Shown in pieces: positions 15,609-22,021 of a DNA stretch of 64,000 nucleotides. Position 1 is the stretch's first letter, and the number at the start of each line of letters is the position of its first letter. The translations under genes and the position numbers were made by a program. The notes under the pieces were generated by a model. The model worked only from the letters and a program-made list of their open reading frames with translations, was not told the origin of the DNA and searched no databases. The DNA is taken from the NCBI RefSeq assembly GCF_003991565.1, contig NZ_CP032819.1:3658001-3722000 (forward strand), written 5' to 3'. This stretch comes from Butyricimonas faecalis (GTDB lineage: Bacteria > Bacteroidota > Bacteroidia > Bacteroidales > Marinifilaceae).

Positions 15609-15827
15609 TTATTTATTGTTCATTAAATGTTTGCTACGTCCATAAACCGGGCACCGCTTGCGGTATCTGCATTCGCCCCGGGCCGCGTCGGTATGCGCCC
15701 GGTGCCATTCATCCCAGCTCTTCACTCCATTGTCTGTAAGGAATATGATCAGTTGCATGCAGCAGAAACCGCGTTTCTCACGTTTCCGGTCATGAAGGTT
15801 GGCCAGCCCGTTATCTTTAGGTTTCAT
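15609..15827 (-). CDS. Small basic protein (72 aa)
   Basis: The product is basic (MKPKDNGLANLHDRKREKRGF) with two cysteines after residue 20 and a second pair in GECRYRKRCPVYG. It lies between two small genes in the same direction and abuts the next one. The basic composition would fit nucleic-acid binding, which is inference. Coding status is supported by position and spacing rather than by homology. Confidence 0.55.
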   Translation of the reverse strand: MKPKDNGLANLHDRKREKRGFCCMQLIIFLTDNGVKSWDEWHRAHTDAARGECRYRKRCPVYGRSKHLMNNK

Positions 15828-15878
15828 ACAGGTTTGATGTTACGGCAGGTTTGCTCGAAACGCCTTCATGGCATATCA

Positions 15879-16226
15879 TTAAAACCATGAGACATGCACA
15901 TAGGCATCGCTTTGGTCACTGCCGTTGATTAGACAATCGAGTACTTCGATAAACTTTTCCCGGTCCATCCCGACCTTTGCCAGGCAGGAATAAAATTCTT
16001 CGGCATTCTGCCGGAAGGTTTCATCCTGTTCTGAGATATGTTTTCTTAGCTGCTGCAGACCCGAACGGGCTATTTCGAAGTCATCGGTATAGGCGTCTTC
16101 TGCGGAGTTATCAACTTCGAACATTGTCAGGATATCATAAAAGATATCCTGACCGTCCCCGCCATACATACCCGGATATTTGTATTCGATTTGCCAAACT
16201 CTGGCTACATGTAGTTTTCTGGCCAT
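15879..16226 (-). CDS. Hypothetical protein (115 aa)
   Basis: The ATG overlaps the stop of the upstream gene as TAATG at 16224-16228. The product starts MARKLHVARVWQIEYKYPGM and looks like a small helical protein with a segment ARSGLQQLRKHISEQDETF followed by FYSCLAKVGMDREKF. No catalytic motif or family is recognised. Confidence 0.7.
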   Translation of the reverse strand: MARKLHVARVWQIEYKYPGMYGGDGQDIFYDILTMFEVDNSAEDAYTDDFEIARSGLQQLRKHISEQDETFRQNAEEFYSCLAKVGMDREKFIEVLDCLINGSDQSDAYVHVSWF

Positions 16227-17167
16227 TATCTTTTCATTTTTCGGATTTGTTGTCTTATGCAGTGCAGCATCAATTCGATACCACGGATGCTTTCCTCATT
16301 CTCTTTCAGTTTGTAATAGTAGGCGTTCGCTTCGTCGTAGTCTTCCCGTGCCTTGCGCAATCTGCATTCCTTGGCGTCACGGACCTGTTCATGGGACAGG
16401 TCGTAACCGATGAACTCGTCCATGAAACAGGAAACCGTACGCCCGTAATAGTGGTCCGTGCGGGTTTCCACCGCAGTACGGATGATGTCGTCGCACCGCC
16501 TTCCGAGTGTCCGGAGTACGTCGCTGATATGCCGGTCATGGTACTCGTAACCGAAGAAACGGGTATACCACTCGTGTTCCTGCCGGTTTGTCTTCCCCGC
16601 GTAATACTCGTACCATTGGGCGTCGCACTTGGTGTGCCTCTGGGTAACCTTGAATATGGCATACTCTTCACCGATCCATGTAAAACGTGAGAGTATCTCA
16701 CTCGCTTCTTCCTCATAGTAGCTATCCCGCCAATTCAATTCTTCGGTCTGGCTGAGCGGGAGGAATGACTGTTTGGTGATCCACTGCCCGAAACCTTTGT
16801 GCGTGACATGCGGAAGCACTTTCACGACCTTGCTCCATGCCTCGTTGCAGGCTTCATCCAGTGAAGGGAAACTTTCAGGAAAGCGTTCCCTGTCCGTTCC
16901 GTCTCGCAACACCCCGTTCCAATCTTTGTCGCAGACAATGAGGGTGAGGTCCTCCCTCACATGGCAGTCGCGTTCGCAATAGCCGTAGGGAGCATCGCAG
17001 AGCGTGTACCACTCCTTCGGTCCATAACCGTCGTCACGTCCCAGATAGCGTCTGGGCTTACCCTTCTCTGTCTGCACCTCCCACACTTCCGTGCAGTTTC
17101 CACGGTCGATATGGTGCAGGCGTACCCTGATTTCCTTGTTATCTCGTTTTTCTTCCATGTCGTTCAT
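16226..17167 (-). CDS. Hypothetical protein (about 313 aa)
   Basis: Two ATGs fit, at 17167 (MNDMEEKRDNKE) and 17158 (MEEKRDNKE); both overlap the upstream gene, which stops at 17139. The first 80 residues are beta-rich (IRVRLHHIDRGNCTEVWEVQ) and contain LCDAPYGYCERDCHVRED, a three-Cys cluster. The C-terminal third is helical and basic, with a KECRLRKAREDYDEANAYYY coiled-coil-like segment. It ends in a TAATG overlap with the 115-aa gene. No family is recognised. Confidence 0.7.
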   Translation of the reverse strand: MNDMEEKRDNKEIRVRLHHIDRGNCTEVWEVQTEKGKPRRYLGRDDGYGPKEWYTLCDAPYGYCERDCHVREDLTLIVCDKDWNGVLRDGTDRERFPESFPSLDEACNEAWSKVVKVLPHVTHKGFGQWITKQSFLPLSQTEELNWRDSYYEEEASEILSRFTWIGEEYAIFKVTQRHTKCDAQWYEYYAGKTNRQEHEWYTRFFGYEYHDRHISDVLRTLGRRCDDIIRTAVETRTDHYYGRTVSCFMDEFIGYDLSHEQVRDAKECRLRKAREDYDEANAYYYKLKENEESIRGIELMLHCIRQQIRKMKR

Positions 17168-17375
17168 TTTTAGTATGGCCTGTCTTTTTCTTTTCGAGAA
17201 TCCGGTAGATTTCTTCAAGGTCATGCTCATTGTCTATCGGTTGCCCGTATTCCGTATCCACGATGACCACCCTGGCATTGGCCAGGTGACATCCTGCTAT
17301 CGTCTTGTCATAGTCGCTCCATTCAGGATTGATTTCTGTTACCGTGTCAAATTCAAGTCCGTATGATGTCTTCAT
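17139..17375 (-). CDS. Small hypothetical protein (78 aa)
   Basis: The product starts MKTSYGLEFDTVTEINPEWS. It contains a strand (ARVVIVDTEYGQ) and an acidic helix (NEHDLEEIYRILEKKKTG) and ends in a basic tail (KNERHGRKTR). Its 3' end overlaps the start of the next gene. Composition and coupling support it as a real gene; the function is unknown. Confidence 0.65.
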   Translation of the reverse strand: MKTSYGLEFDTVTEINPEWSDYDKTIAGCHLANARVVIVDTEYGQPIDNEHDLEEIYRILEKKKTGHTKNERHGRKTR

Positions 17376-17408
17376 TGTATTTCCAGTTATTATGCGTATT
17401 TTTCTATT

Positions 17409-17993
17409 TTATGCTGCCGCTTTGTTCTGCCCGTCGATAATATGCCTGCATTCGGCTTCCAGTTCTTTCATACATTCCGTACCATAGAATCCCCAACAAC
17501 TGTCCAGTTCATTGTCATCGTCACTTTCCGGCATGATGCGATACCCGAAAACTTCCCCGGTATAGTAGTTGTCAAGGGTACTGATTTCGTCTTGCAGGTA
17601 TCCCTCGATCCGCTTCCTGCGTTTCGCGGTGATGTTCTTCCACCCGTATTCCCGGCGCACCTTGTCCAACGGTACCGCGATGATTCCGAAAAATCCGGAA
17701 TCCCACGGGCAGCTGAACGGCGAGGTGGATATTGTAATGCCGCCATGGTCGTAGAGGTAGACCGGCAGGGCGATATATTCCTTCAGGAACGATTCCCGGA
17801 AATTTCCGATATGCCCTTCAAAAACCTTGTCGATATCGAAGTGGTCATCAAACTCCTTCTCCGGGCGGTAGCGACGATGTGCCGTATAAAGCGTACCGAG
17901 ATTGTCATACGCTTCACGCGGGCTTCGGGCGTCATCATCATAATAGATGTTGATGCGATACCCGTTATATTTGATTTGATTATATAGATTCAT
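17409..17993 (-). CDS. Widespread phage protein of unknown function (194 aa)
   Basis: This protein contains the block ALPVYLYDHGGITISTSPF followed by SCPWDSGFFGIIAV and then VRREYGWKNITAKRRKRIEGYL. I recognise this as a conserved protein in phages and plasmids of very different hosts, including Firmicutes phages. The N-terminus has DDDARSPREAYDNLGTLY and HRRYRPEKE, also part of the family pattern. The histidine, aspartate and tryptophan-rich core suggests a binding pocket, but no function is known to me. Its spread across phyla makes it one of the more useful anchors in this region. Confidence 0.8.
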   Translation of the reverse strand: MNLYNQIKYNGYRINIYYDDDARSPREAYDNLGTLYTAHRRYRPEKEFDDHFDIDKVFEGHIGNFRESFLKEYIALPVYLYDHGGITISTSPFSCPWDSGFFGIIAVPLDKVRREYGWKNITAKRRKRIEGYLQDEISTLDNYYTGEVFGYRIMPESDDDNELDSCWGFYGTECMKELEAECRHIIDGQNKAAA

Positions 17994-18004
17994 TTGCCTG
18001 GGTA

Positions 18005-18730
18005 TTATGTTTTGTTACAAAGTCTTACAAATTGTTCCGTAATCTCGTCCCGCTCGAACTCGTCGCAGTTCAGGTCGAAGAATATACCCGAAGCCGCGAG
18101 CATGTCACGGGCTTCTCCGTAGGTAAGGTCGTTCCTGTGCCTGTATCTGTCCACCATATCCCGATGTTCGGCTTCCGCCCGGTCGTGCAGCCTCATTTTA
18201 TACTGCCTGTACCATGCGGGGAACTGTTCCTTGGAAACCATATGTTCCAGCTGCAAGTCCCGGTATCTTCCCGGTGCCAGCAGGATGTGGCTGTCAATGT
18301 AGGACTTCGCCTCGGCTATGATTCCCTCCCTGGTGAAGGGACGGTGGGAGCGTGCCGTGAAATGCACCCATCCACCATGCAACGGGTGTTCGATTTCAAT
18401 CTGCACACCCTGCCTCCTGACATGTACCACGATATAGGCGGTCTGGCCGGGGAACATATCGTCCTTGAGGCTCACTTCCCGGCAGGCCGGCGGGTCAACA
18501 TGGATGTAGTGGTCCTGCCTTGCGCCCTCGAGGAACCTTTCAAGCTGCCGCATCGACTGGCAGTAGATGAATGTCCCCACGCGGCACTGGCCTCGGCGGA
18601 TGTCGCCGTAATAGTACTTTCTTGCCCTTGCTCCGGTAATGCGGGACTCGTCCGATGCCTCGAAATAGCTCCGGTAGGTATCGTCCGTACGGCAGAAATC
18701 ATATATTTCCTGAAAAGTCCTTGTTTTCAT
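18005..18730 (-). CDS. Hypothetical protein (241 aa)
   Basis: The product starts MKTRTFQEIYDFCRTDDTYRS. A central strand-rich region contains YIVVHVRRQGVQIEIEHPLHG and a HFTARSHRPFTREG turn with several His residues. The C-terminal 60 residues form a helical Arg/Glu-rich stretch (HDRAEAEHRDMVDRYRHR). The net charge is near neutral. It lies 11 bp before the next gene of the operon. No family is recognised. Confidence 0.75.
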   Translation of the reverse strand: MKTRTFQEIYDFCRTDDTYRSYFEASDESRITGARARKYYYGDIRRGQCRVGTFIYCQSMRQLERFLEGARQDHYIHVDPPACREVSLKDDMFPGQTAYIVVHVRRQGVQIEIEHPLHGGWVHFTARSHRPFTREGIIAEAKSYIDSHILLAPGRYRDLQLEHMVSKEQFPAWYRQYKMRLHDRAEAEHRDMVDRYRHRNDLTYGEARDMLAASGIFFDLNCDEFERDEITEQFVRLCNKT

Positions 18731-18743
18731 TTGTTACTCCTTT

Positions 18744-19031
18744 TTATGTATTGTCTTCTTCCGGCGGGGGAAATTCCCCCGTCCTGTAAAATATCTCTCC
18801 GAGACGGTCAGCCTGTTCCGCCAGACCTCTCTTCCGGACAGCCGACACGGCATCGCATGCGGCCTTTTCGTACATGCCCAGCAGTACCGCCTCGGGCAGG
18901 CGTTTCGTCCGCCACACCTCCTGTGCGGTGGCGAGCATCTCCACCTCGCAGCCCAGATGGGCGGCTGTGAGGATAATGACGGCATTGCCGATAAAGTTCG
19001 GTATGCGTTCTTCCTGTTGTTCTCCTTTCAT
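18744..19031 (-). CDS. Small hypothetical helical protein (95 aa)
   Basis: The product starts MKGEQQEERIPNFIGNAVII. Most of it appears helical, including a hydrophobic stretch near residues 15-30 (NAVIILTAAHLGC) that is too short and polar to be a clear membrane segment. The C-terminus is acidic and ends EFPPPEEDNT. Gene spacing to both sides is 12-13 bp. Function unknown. Confidence 0.7.
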   Translation of the reverse strand: MKGEQQEERIPNFIGNAVIILTAAHLGCEVEMLATAQEVWRTKRLPEAVLLGMYEKAACDAVSAVRKRGLAEQADRLGEIFYRTGEFPPPEEDNT

Positions 19032-19043
19032 TGTTCCGTGCCT

Positions 19044-19196
19044 TTAATCCGTTTCGAACTCGTCTTCATAGACCTCGATCTCCTTCCCGCTCTCGCAGAT
19101 GCGTACCAGCCAGGTGTATTGGAGCCGTTCCAACAGCTCTATACGGCGATAGCCCTTGTAGGGCACTTTCAGCGTTGCAATGTCTCCCGGTTTCAT
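19044..19196 (-). CDS. Small protein with KOW/SH3-like strand pattern (50 aa)
   Basis: This gene starts with ATG at 19196 (MKPGDIATLKVPYKGYRRIE) and ends with TAA at 19044-19046. It abuts the upstream gene, whose TGA ends at 19198, and lies 12 bp before the next ATG. The pattern PGDIATLKVPYKGYRRIELL followed by YTWLVRICESGKEIEV resembles a short beta-barrel of the KOW/SH3 type. Its tail is acidic (YEDEFETD). It is easily missed because of its length. Confidence 0.7.
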   Translation of the reverse strand: MKPGDIATLKVPYKGYRRIELLERLQYTWLVRICESGKEIEVYEDEFETD

Positions 19197-19197
19197 G

Positions 19198-19383
19198 TCA
19201 GGCGGGTATTTCAAACTGGACATGGAAATGGAATTCGCTTATCAGGCTGCAGATCTGCGGTACTGATTTAGGATCCTCCCCGTAAGGGTAGAAGATGGTC
19301 CGGCAACGTGTCAGGCATCGGATACCCTGTTTTCGTAACCGGTACAGCAGGTAGGCCCTGCGTCGTAGTTGTTTCTTGCTCAT
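19198..19383 (-). CDS. Small basic protein (61 aa)
   Basis: The product starts MSKKQLRRRAYLLYRLRKQG and has a strongly basic N-terminus. A middle part with two cysteines (CLTRCRTIFYPYG) follows, and then a strand-like end (EFHFHVQFEIPA). It abuts the 50-aa gene. It is the first gene downstream of the lone hairpin unit at 19425-19560. The function is unknown. Confidence 0.65.
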   Translation of the reverse strand: MSKKQLRRRAYLLYRLRKQGIRCLTRCRTIFYPYGEDPKSVPQICSLISEFHFHVQFEIPA

Positions 19384-19424
19384 CGTATAAAGGATTATGT
19401 CGTTTTGATTAGAATAGCGGTATG

Positions 19425-19560
19425 GTCGTCAAACAGGGGCATCTCTTTACGTTTTCGATGTAATGCCTCCATTGAAAGATGCTCATCTTGTGTTAACAGG
19501 GATGAGCATCATTTCAATGGAGGGAGTACTAATTTATTCTGACCCGCCACACCGTGCCGC
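19425..19560 (-). ncRNA. Lone hairpin unit related to the RT-associated array
   Basis: In plus-strand reading, GGCAT and the constant box CTTTA (19445-19449), six bases and CGATGTA lead into a very strong hairpin. Its arms are 19466-19487 and 19501-19523; they pair over 22 bp with one extra base. The 13-nt loop at 19488-19500 contains GTTAA. The same box and loop motif define the five tandem units behind the reverse transcriptase at 21198-22021, although the stem sequence is unrelated to any of them. It lies in the non-coding gap between the genes ending at 19586 and starting at 19383. I infer that it is an outlying unit of the array, transcribed on the minus strand like the RT. Confidence 0.75.
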
Positions 19561-19585
19561 CTACCGGGCGGATGGAGATGACGGC

Positions 19586-20674
19586 CTATTTCTTACGCCA
19601 TGCCGCCATCTTCTTTTTGATGTTGATATTGTTGTCCGCCAGCATTTTTTTCAGGACTGCCAGCAACCGCCAGCCTTCTCCGTTTTTATACTCTTCCGCC
19701 TTGGCTGACAGGAACGCCAGTGACTGGTACTTGTCCAGACGCCGACCCCGGTCATTGACAGCCGTGCAACTGTGGAAACGAATCAGGTTCTGCATGGTAA
19801 AGAACGCCCCGGCTCCCTTATAGGCATCCATCCATGCCTTGCTTTGAGGAGTGCCCCATGGCAGCCGGATACGACGGTCATTGAACTGTCTGACCGCGTT
19901 GTAAAGCTGTGTGGCGTCCAACGCGTGCCTGATGTGGGTTATCGCGATGGAAAGCGGGTAGTACAGTTTGGATTGCAGGTCCTCCACGAAAATATTACGG
20001 CCGTGTATACGCTTGTAGGGAACTCCCTTGCATTTTCTTGTTTCCAGGTTGCCCACGTGTTTTTTCAGCGCGTTGACATAGTCGCTCGCGATGGCCAAAA
20101 CCACATCACGGTTGAACCAGCGGTTTCTCTCGGCAAAACCCGTGATGTCCTTGTGTTCCATCTTCATCTGGGCGTGCAGCTCGTTCAAGAGCATTTTCCA
20201 CTGGTAATCATAGCCTTTCCGGTGAATCATCTCGGTCACCCCTGCCGGCTCTTTTTCACGGTAATGCGTGTATGACATCATATGGAACATTTGTGCCATG
20301 ACCCACCGGCGGAAGAGTCGGTTGTTGGGAACGGTACCCTGTGCCATGATGCTGCCGAATATCGGGTCGTTGTCATCCAGGATGGTAAGTTTCCCGTCTT
20401 TGTTGGAGGCGATATACTCGCCGCCCTCGGCTCCCTGCATGGCGAACAGGCAGCTCACGTCCACACCGGCACCGCGGAGTGCCTCGATACGCTCCCGCGC
20501 CCCTTTGGGAAGTCCGGCGGGAGAATTATGGCCGGCCACCACCGGATAGACGGTGCCCAAATCCGAATTCTTGCCGATAACGGTGCCCGTGGCGGCAAAT
20601 TCCTTGTCCGCGATGGCGAATTCCGTGCCGCATCCGGGGCACAGGACTTTTGTTTCTTGTTTCTTTCTGCTCAT
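19586..20674 (-). CDS. Zinc-ribbon protein between the array and its lone unit (362 aa)
   Basis: The N-terminus has CPGCGTEFAIADKEFAATG, a half ribbon of the type common in phage proteins. The middle contains NRLFRRWVMAQMFHMM and YDYQWKMLLNELHAQMKM, and the protein becomes helical and basic. The C-terminus (MLADNNINIKKKMAAWRKK) is strongly basic. No catalytic motif is seen. Its start overlaps the stop of the 20671-21150 gene as ATGA. Because it lies between the tandem array and the lone unit it may belong to the same functional group, but only position supports that. Confidence 0.75.
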   Translation of the reverse strand: MSRKKQETKVLCPGCGTEFAIADKEFAATGTVIGKNSDLGTVYPVVAGHNSPAGLPKGARERIEALRGAGVDVSCLFAMQGAEGGEYIASNKDGKLTILDDNDPIFGSIMAQGTVPNNRLFRRWVMAQMFHMMSYTHYREKEPAGVTEMIHRKGYDYQWKMLLNELHAQMKMEHKDITGFAERNRWFNRDVVLAIASDYVNALKKHVGNLETRKCKGVPYKRIHGRNIFVEDLQSKLYYPLSIAITHIRHALDATQLYNAVRQFNDRRIRLPWGTPQSKAWMDAYKGAGAFFTMQNLIRFHSCTAVNDRGRRLDKYQSLAFLSAKAEEYKNGEGWRLLAVLKKMLADNNINIKKKMAAWRKK

Positions 20675-21150
20675 TGTGAATTTGTTAATAGTTGATTACT
20701 TCCGGGTTCCACCCATTTTCTGAGTATCACCAGGTCCTTGTCTTTTTCGCTTTGCCAGAACCATTTGCCCATCGTTTCGGGATTCCATGTGAACCCGCCT
20801 ATAATCCGGCAGAGGATATAGAATTCCAGCTCGAATTGCGCGGTATCCCGGTGTTGCCCGTACAGCATGTCCCCGTCCTCGAGGTCACTTTCGGGCAATG
20901 CCATGAAATACCGGCGGGACTTGCTCTGGCTGCGCTCCGATGGTATCGAATGTTTATAGCGGCGGTACAGCTCCTCCACATCCGTGAAAAAATCCCCGCA
21001 GCCGTACTCCGGCAACCACGGAGCGCCATCATACCTGCCGTTCCGTATCATGTGTCTCCCGTTTACTTTTAAACTTCTGGACTGGAAATCAATCCGGAAA
21101 TTTGCGCCGTTCTCTATGGCGGTGACGGTTTCTCGGTAAATATCTTCCAT
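20671..21150 (-). CDS. Hypothetical protein directly after the RT array (159 aa)
   Basis: The product starts MEDIYRETVTAIENGANFRI. It contains RSLKVNGRHMIRNGRYDGAP with several basic residues, then VEELYRRYKHSIPSERSQSK, and later FELEFYILCRIIGGFTWNP. It is the first gene downstream of the array on the same strand. Its leader, 21 bases upstream of the ATG, contains the 12-base sequence TTTGAGTGCCAT, which also occurs immediately at the RT start codon. It is coupled to the next gene by ATGA. No family is recognised; a role with the RT is possible by position only. Confidence 0.75.
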   Translation of the reverse strand: MEDIYRETVTAIENGANFRIDFQSRSLKVNGRHMIRNGRYDGAPWLPEYGCGDFFTDVEELYRRYKHSIPSERSQSKSRRYFMALPESDLEDGDMLYGQHRDTAQFELEFYILCRIIGGFTWNPETMGKWFWQSEKDKDLVILRKWVEPGSNQLLTNSQ

Positions 21151-21171
21151 TTTCTCACCTGTTTACAATTA

Positions 21172-21183
21172 ATGGCACTCAAA
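21172..21183. repeat. 12-bp direct repeat, distal copy
   Basis: ATGGCACTCAAA occurs here, just beyond the last array unit, and again at 23283-23294, exactly across the RT start codon. The pair therefore brackets the RT plus array. It could be a trace of cassette insertion or a shared regulatory or translation signal; chance is also possible at this length. Confidence 0.5.
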
Positions 21184-21197
21184 CCCCTGGCGCGTAT

Positions 21198-21347
21198 CTT
21201 TATAGTCCTGATAAATACAGTAGGACTTCGGTCCTGAACCAGGTAGTAGCCTGGCTCAGGACCAAGCTTGAATACTGTATCTTGAATTTGGGTCCCTCGT
21301 GCATATGCGGTCGCGCTACCCTTCTGTTCAGGGGGGCTCATCCGGAC
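21198..21347 (-). repeat. Array unit A (last in the transcript)
   Basis: The box CTTTA lies at 21198-21202 and CTGATAA follows. The outer stem ATACAGTA pairs 21215-21222 with 21273-21280. The inner stem GGTCCTG pairs 21230-21236 with 21257-21263, topped by CCAGG/CCTGG around the loop TAGTAG. TTGAATTT follows the outer stem. This unit is the most diverged in its leading box (GGCGC instead of GGCAC) and in its loop. Confidence 0.85.
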
Positions 21348-21519
21348 GGCACATCCCTTTAAAAACCTGATACGGGCCGCGAGTACGGCTGGCCCCTGTG
21401 TCATCTGTCGTGTTAGCAGGAGATGACAAAGGTTCCAGCCGCGTAAATCGCGGCTCTGTTGAAATCCCGGCCTTGCCCCCTTTGTCCTGTGCTGTTCTTT
21501 TTGCGGTTCCCGGAATGCC
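21348..21519 (-). repeat. Array unit B
   Basis: GGCAC at 21348 and CTTTA at 21357-21361 lead into TGATACG. Nested stems are GCCGCGA 21376-21382 with 21448-21454, GGCTGG with CCAGCC, and TGTCATCT 21399-21406 with 21421-21428. The apical loop 21407-21420 contains GTTAG at 21412-21416. GTTGAAAT follows the hairpin. Confidence 0.85.
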
Positions 21520-21692
21520 GGCACGTTCCTTTACAGGTCCGATGTCTGCTGTGGCGGAAGCCGGAATGGCGCCGTCGTATAACGTTAGGGATACGACGGC
21601 GCGAGACGGGCTTATCGGGGACAGCAGGCTGAATCCATTCCCCCGAACCGCACGTTCCCGTGCTGGAAAAGACTGAAAGTTCTCATAATACC
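21520..21692 (-). repeat. Array unit C
   Basis: GGCAC at 21520 and CTTTA at 21529-21533 lead into CGATGTC. The outer stem is CTGCTGT 21546-21552 with 21621-21627. The inner stem is a perfect 12-bp arm, GCGCCGTCGTAT 21569-21580 with 21591-21602, closing a 10-nt loop that contains GTTAG at 21584-21588. GCTGAATCC follows. Confidence 0.85.
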
Positions 21693-21860
21693 GGCACATG
21701 GCTTTATGCTTCCGATGTATCCCGCGTATGGGTCTTCTGCGGAGTCCGAAGGCGACGGTCAGCCGCCTTCAGACTCGGAAAGAAGACGTTGGTACGCGGG
21801 ATGCCCAAACCTATTCCTTGAACTTTCCCGGTGTGCTCCGGTAACGGGTGCGGGACAGAC
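21693..21860 (-). repeat. Array unit D
   Basis: GGCAC at 21693 and CTTTA at 21702-21706 lead into CGATGTA. The outer stem ATCCCGCGTA is perfect over 10 bp (21719-21728 with 21793-21802). Inner stems are GTCTTCT with AGAAGAC and GAAGGCG 21748-21754 with 21764-21770. The loop is ACGGTCAGC, a variant of the GTTAG loop. The TTGAA motif lies further from the stem than in the other units. Confidence 0.85.
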
Positions 21861-22021
21861 GGCACATGACTTTAATTTCCCGATACATTACAGGCGCAGC
21901 CAGAATCGAGATGGGATTAACCGGGTGTTAGACCGGTTAATCTCGATATGGATTCTGGTTATAAGCCTGTAACGTTGAATAGCCTGCCCGTCCACCCGTT
22001 CTGCCGTGTGCCCGGCGTAAC
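21861..22021 (-). repeat. Array unit E (first after the RT)
   Basis: GGCAC at 21861 and CTTTA at 21870-21874 lead into CGATACA. Nested stems are TTACAGGC 21888-21895 with 21965-21972, CCAGAATC 21900-21907 with 21951-21958, and ATTAACCGG 21916-21924 with 21933-21941. The 8-nt apical loop contains GTTAG at 21927-21931. GTTGAATAGCC follows, and then about 45 bp that run directly into the RT stop codon. Confidence 0.88.

Larger units (their letters stand above)
21189..22021 (-). ncRNA. Array of five tandem structured hairpin units 3' of the RT
   Basis: Between the RT stop (22022) and the next gene start (21150) there is no convincing coding frame but five consecutive units. In plus-strand reading their constant boxes (CTTTA, six bases, then YGATR) begin at 21198, 21357, 21529, 21702 and 21870, a spacing of 159, 172, 173 and 168 bp. 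Four of the boxes follow a GGCAC motif (GGCGC in the first unit). Each box is followed by a long hairpin made of nested stems, then a box like TTGAAT. The stems are different in sequence in every unit but paired in each. Three of the five apical loops contain GTTAG. The RNA is expected on the minus strand, co-transcribed with the RT, so each unit would read hairpin first and constant box last. I know no described RNA with this plan. Confidence 0.9.

Noticed and set aside
21114..21699. Minus-strand open frames of 136 and 123 codons inside the array
   Set aside because: They cross hairpin units in different registers, do not cover all units, and their residue composition is Pro/Arg/Gly-rich without domain character. 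The array is better read as non-coding.
21189..22021. A CRISPR array
   Set aside because: The repeats are much longer (about 170 bp), only short boxes are constant, the variable parts are palindromic, and no cas gene is near.
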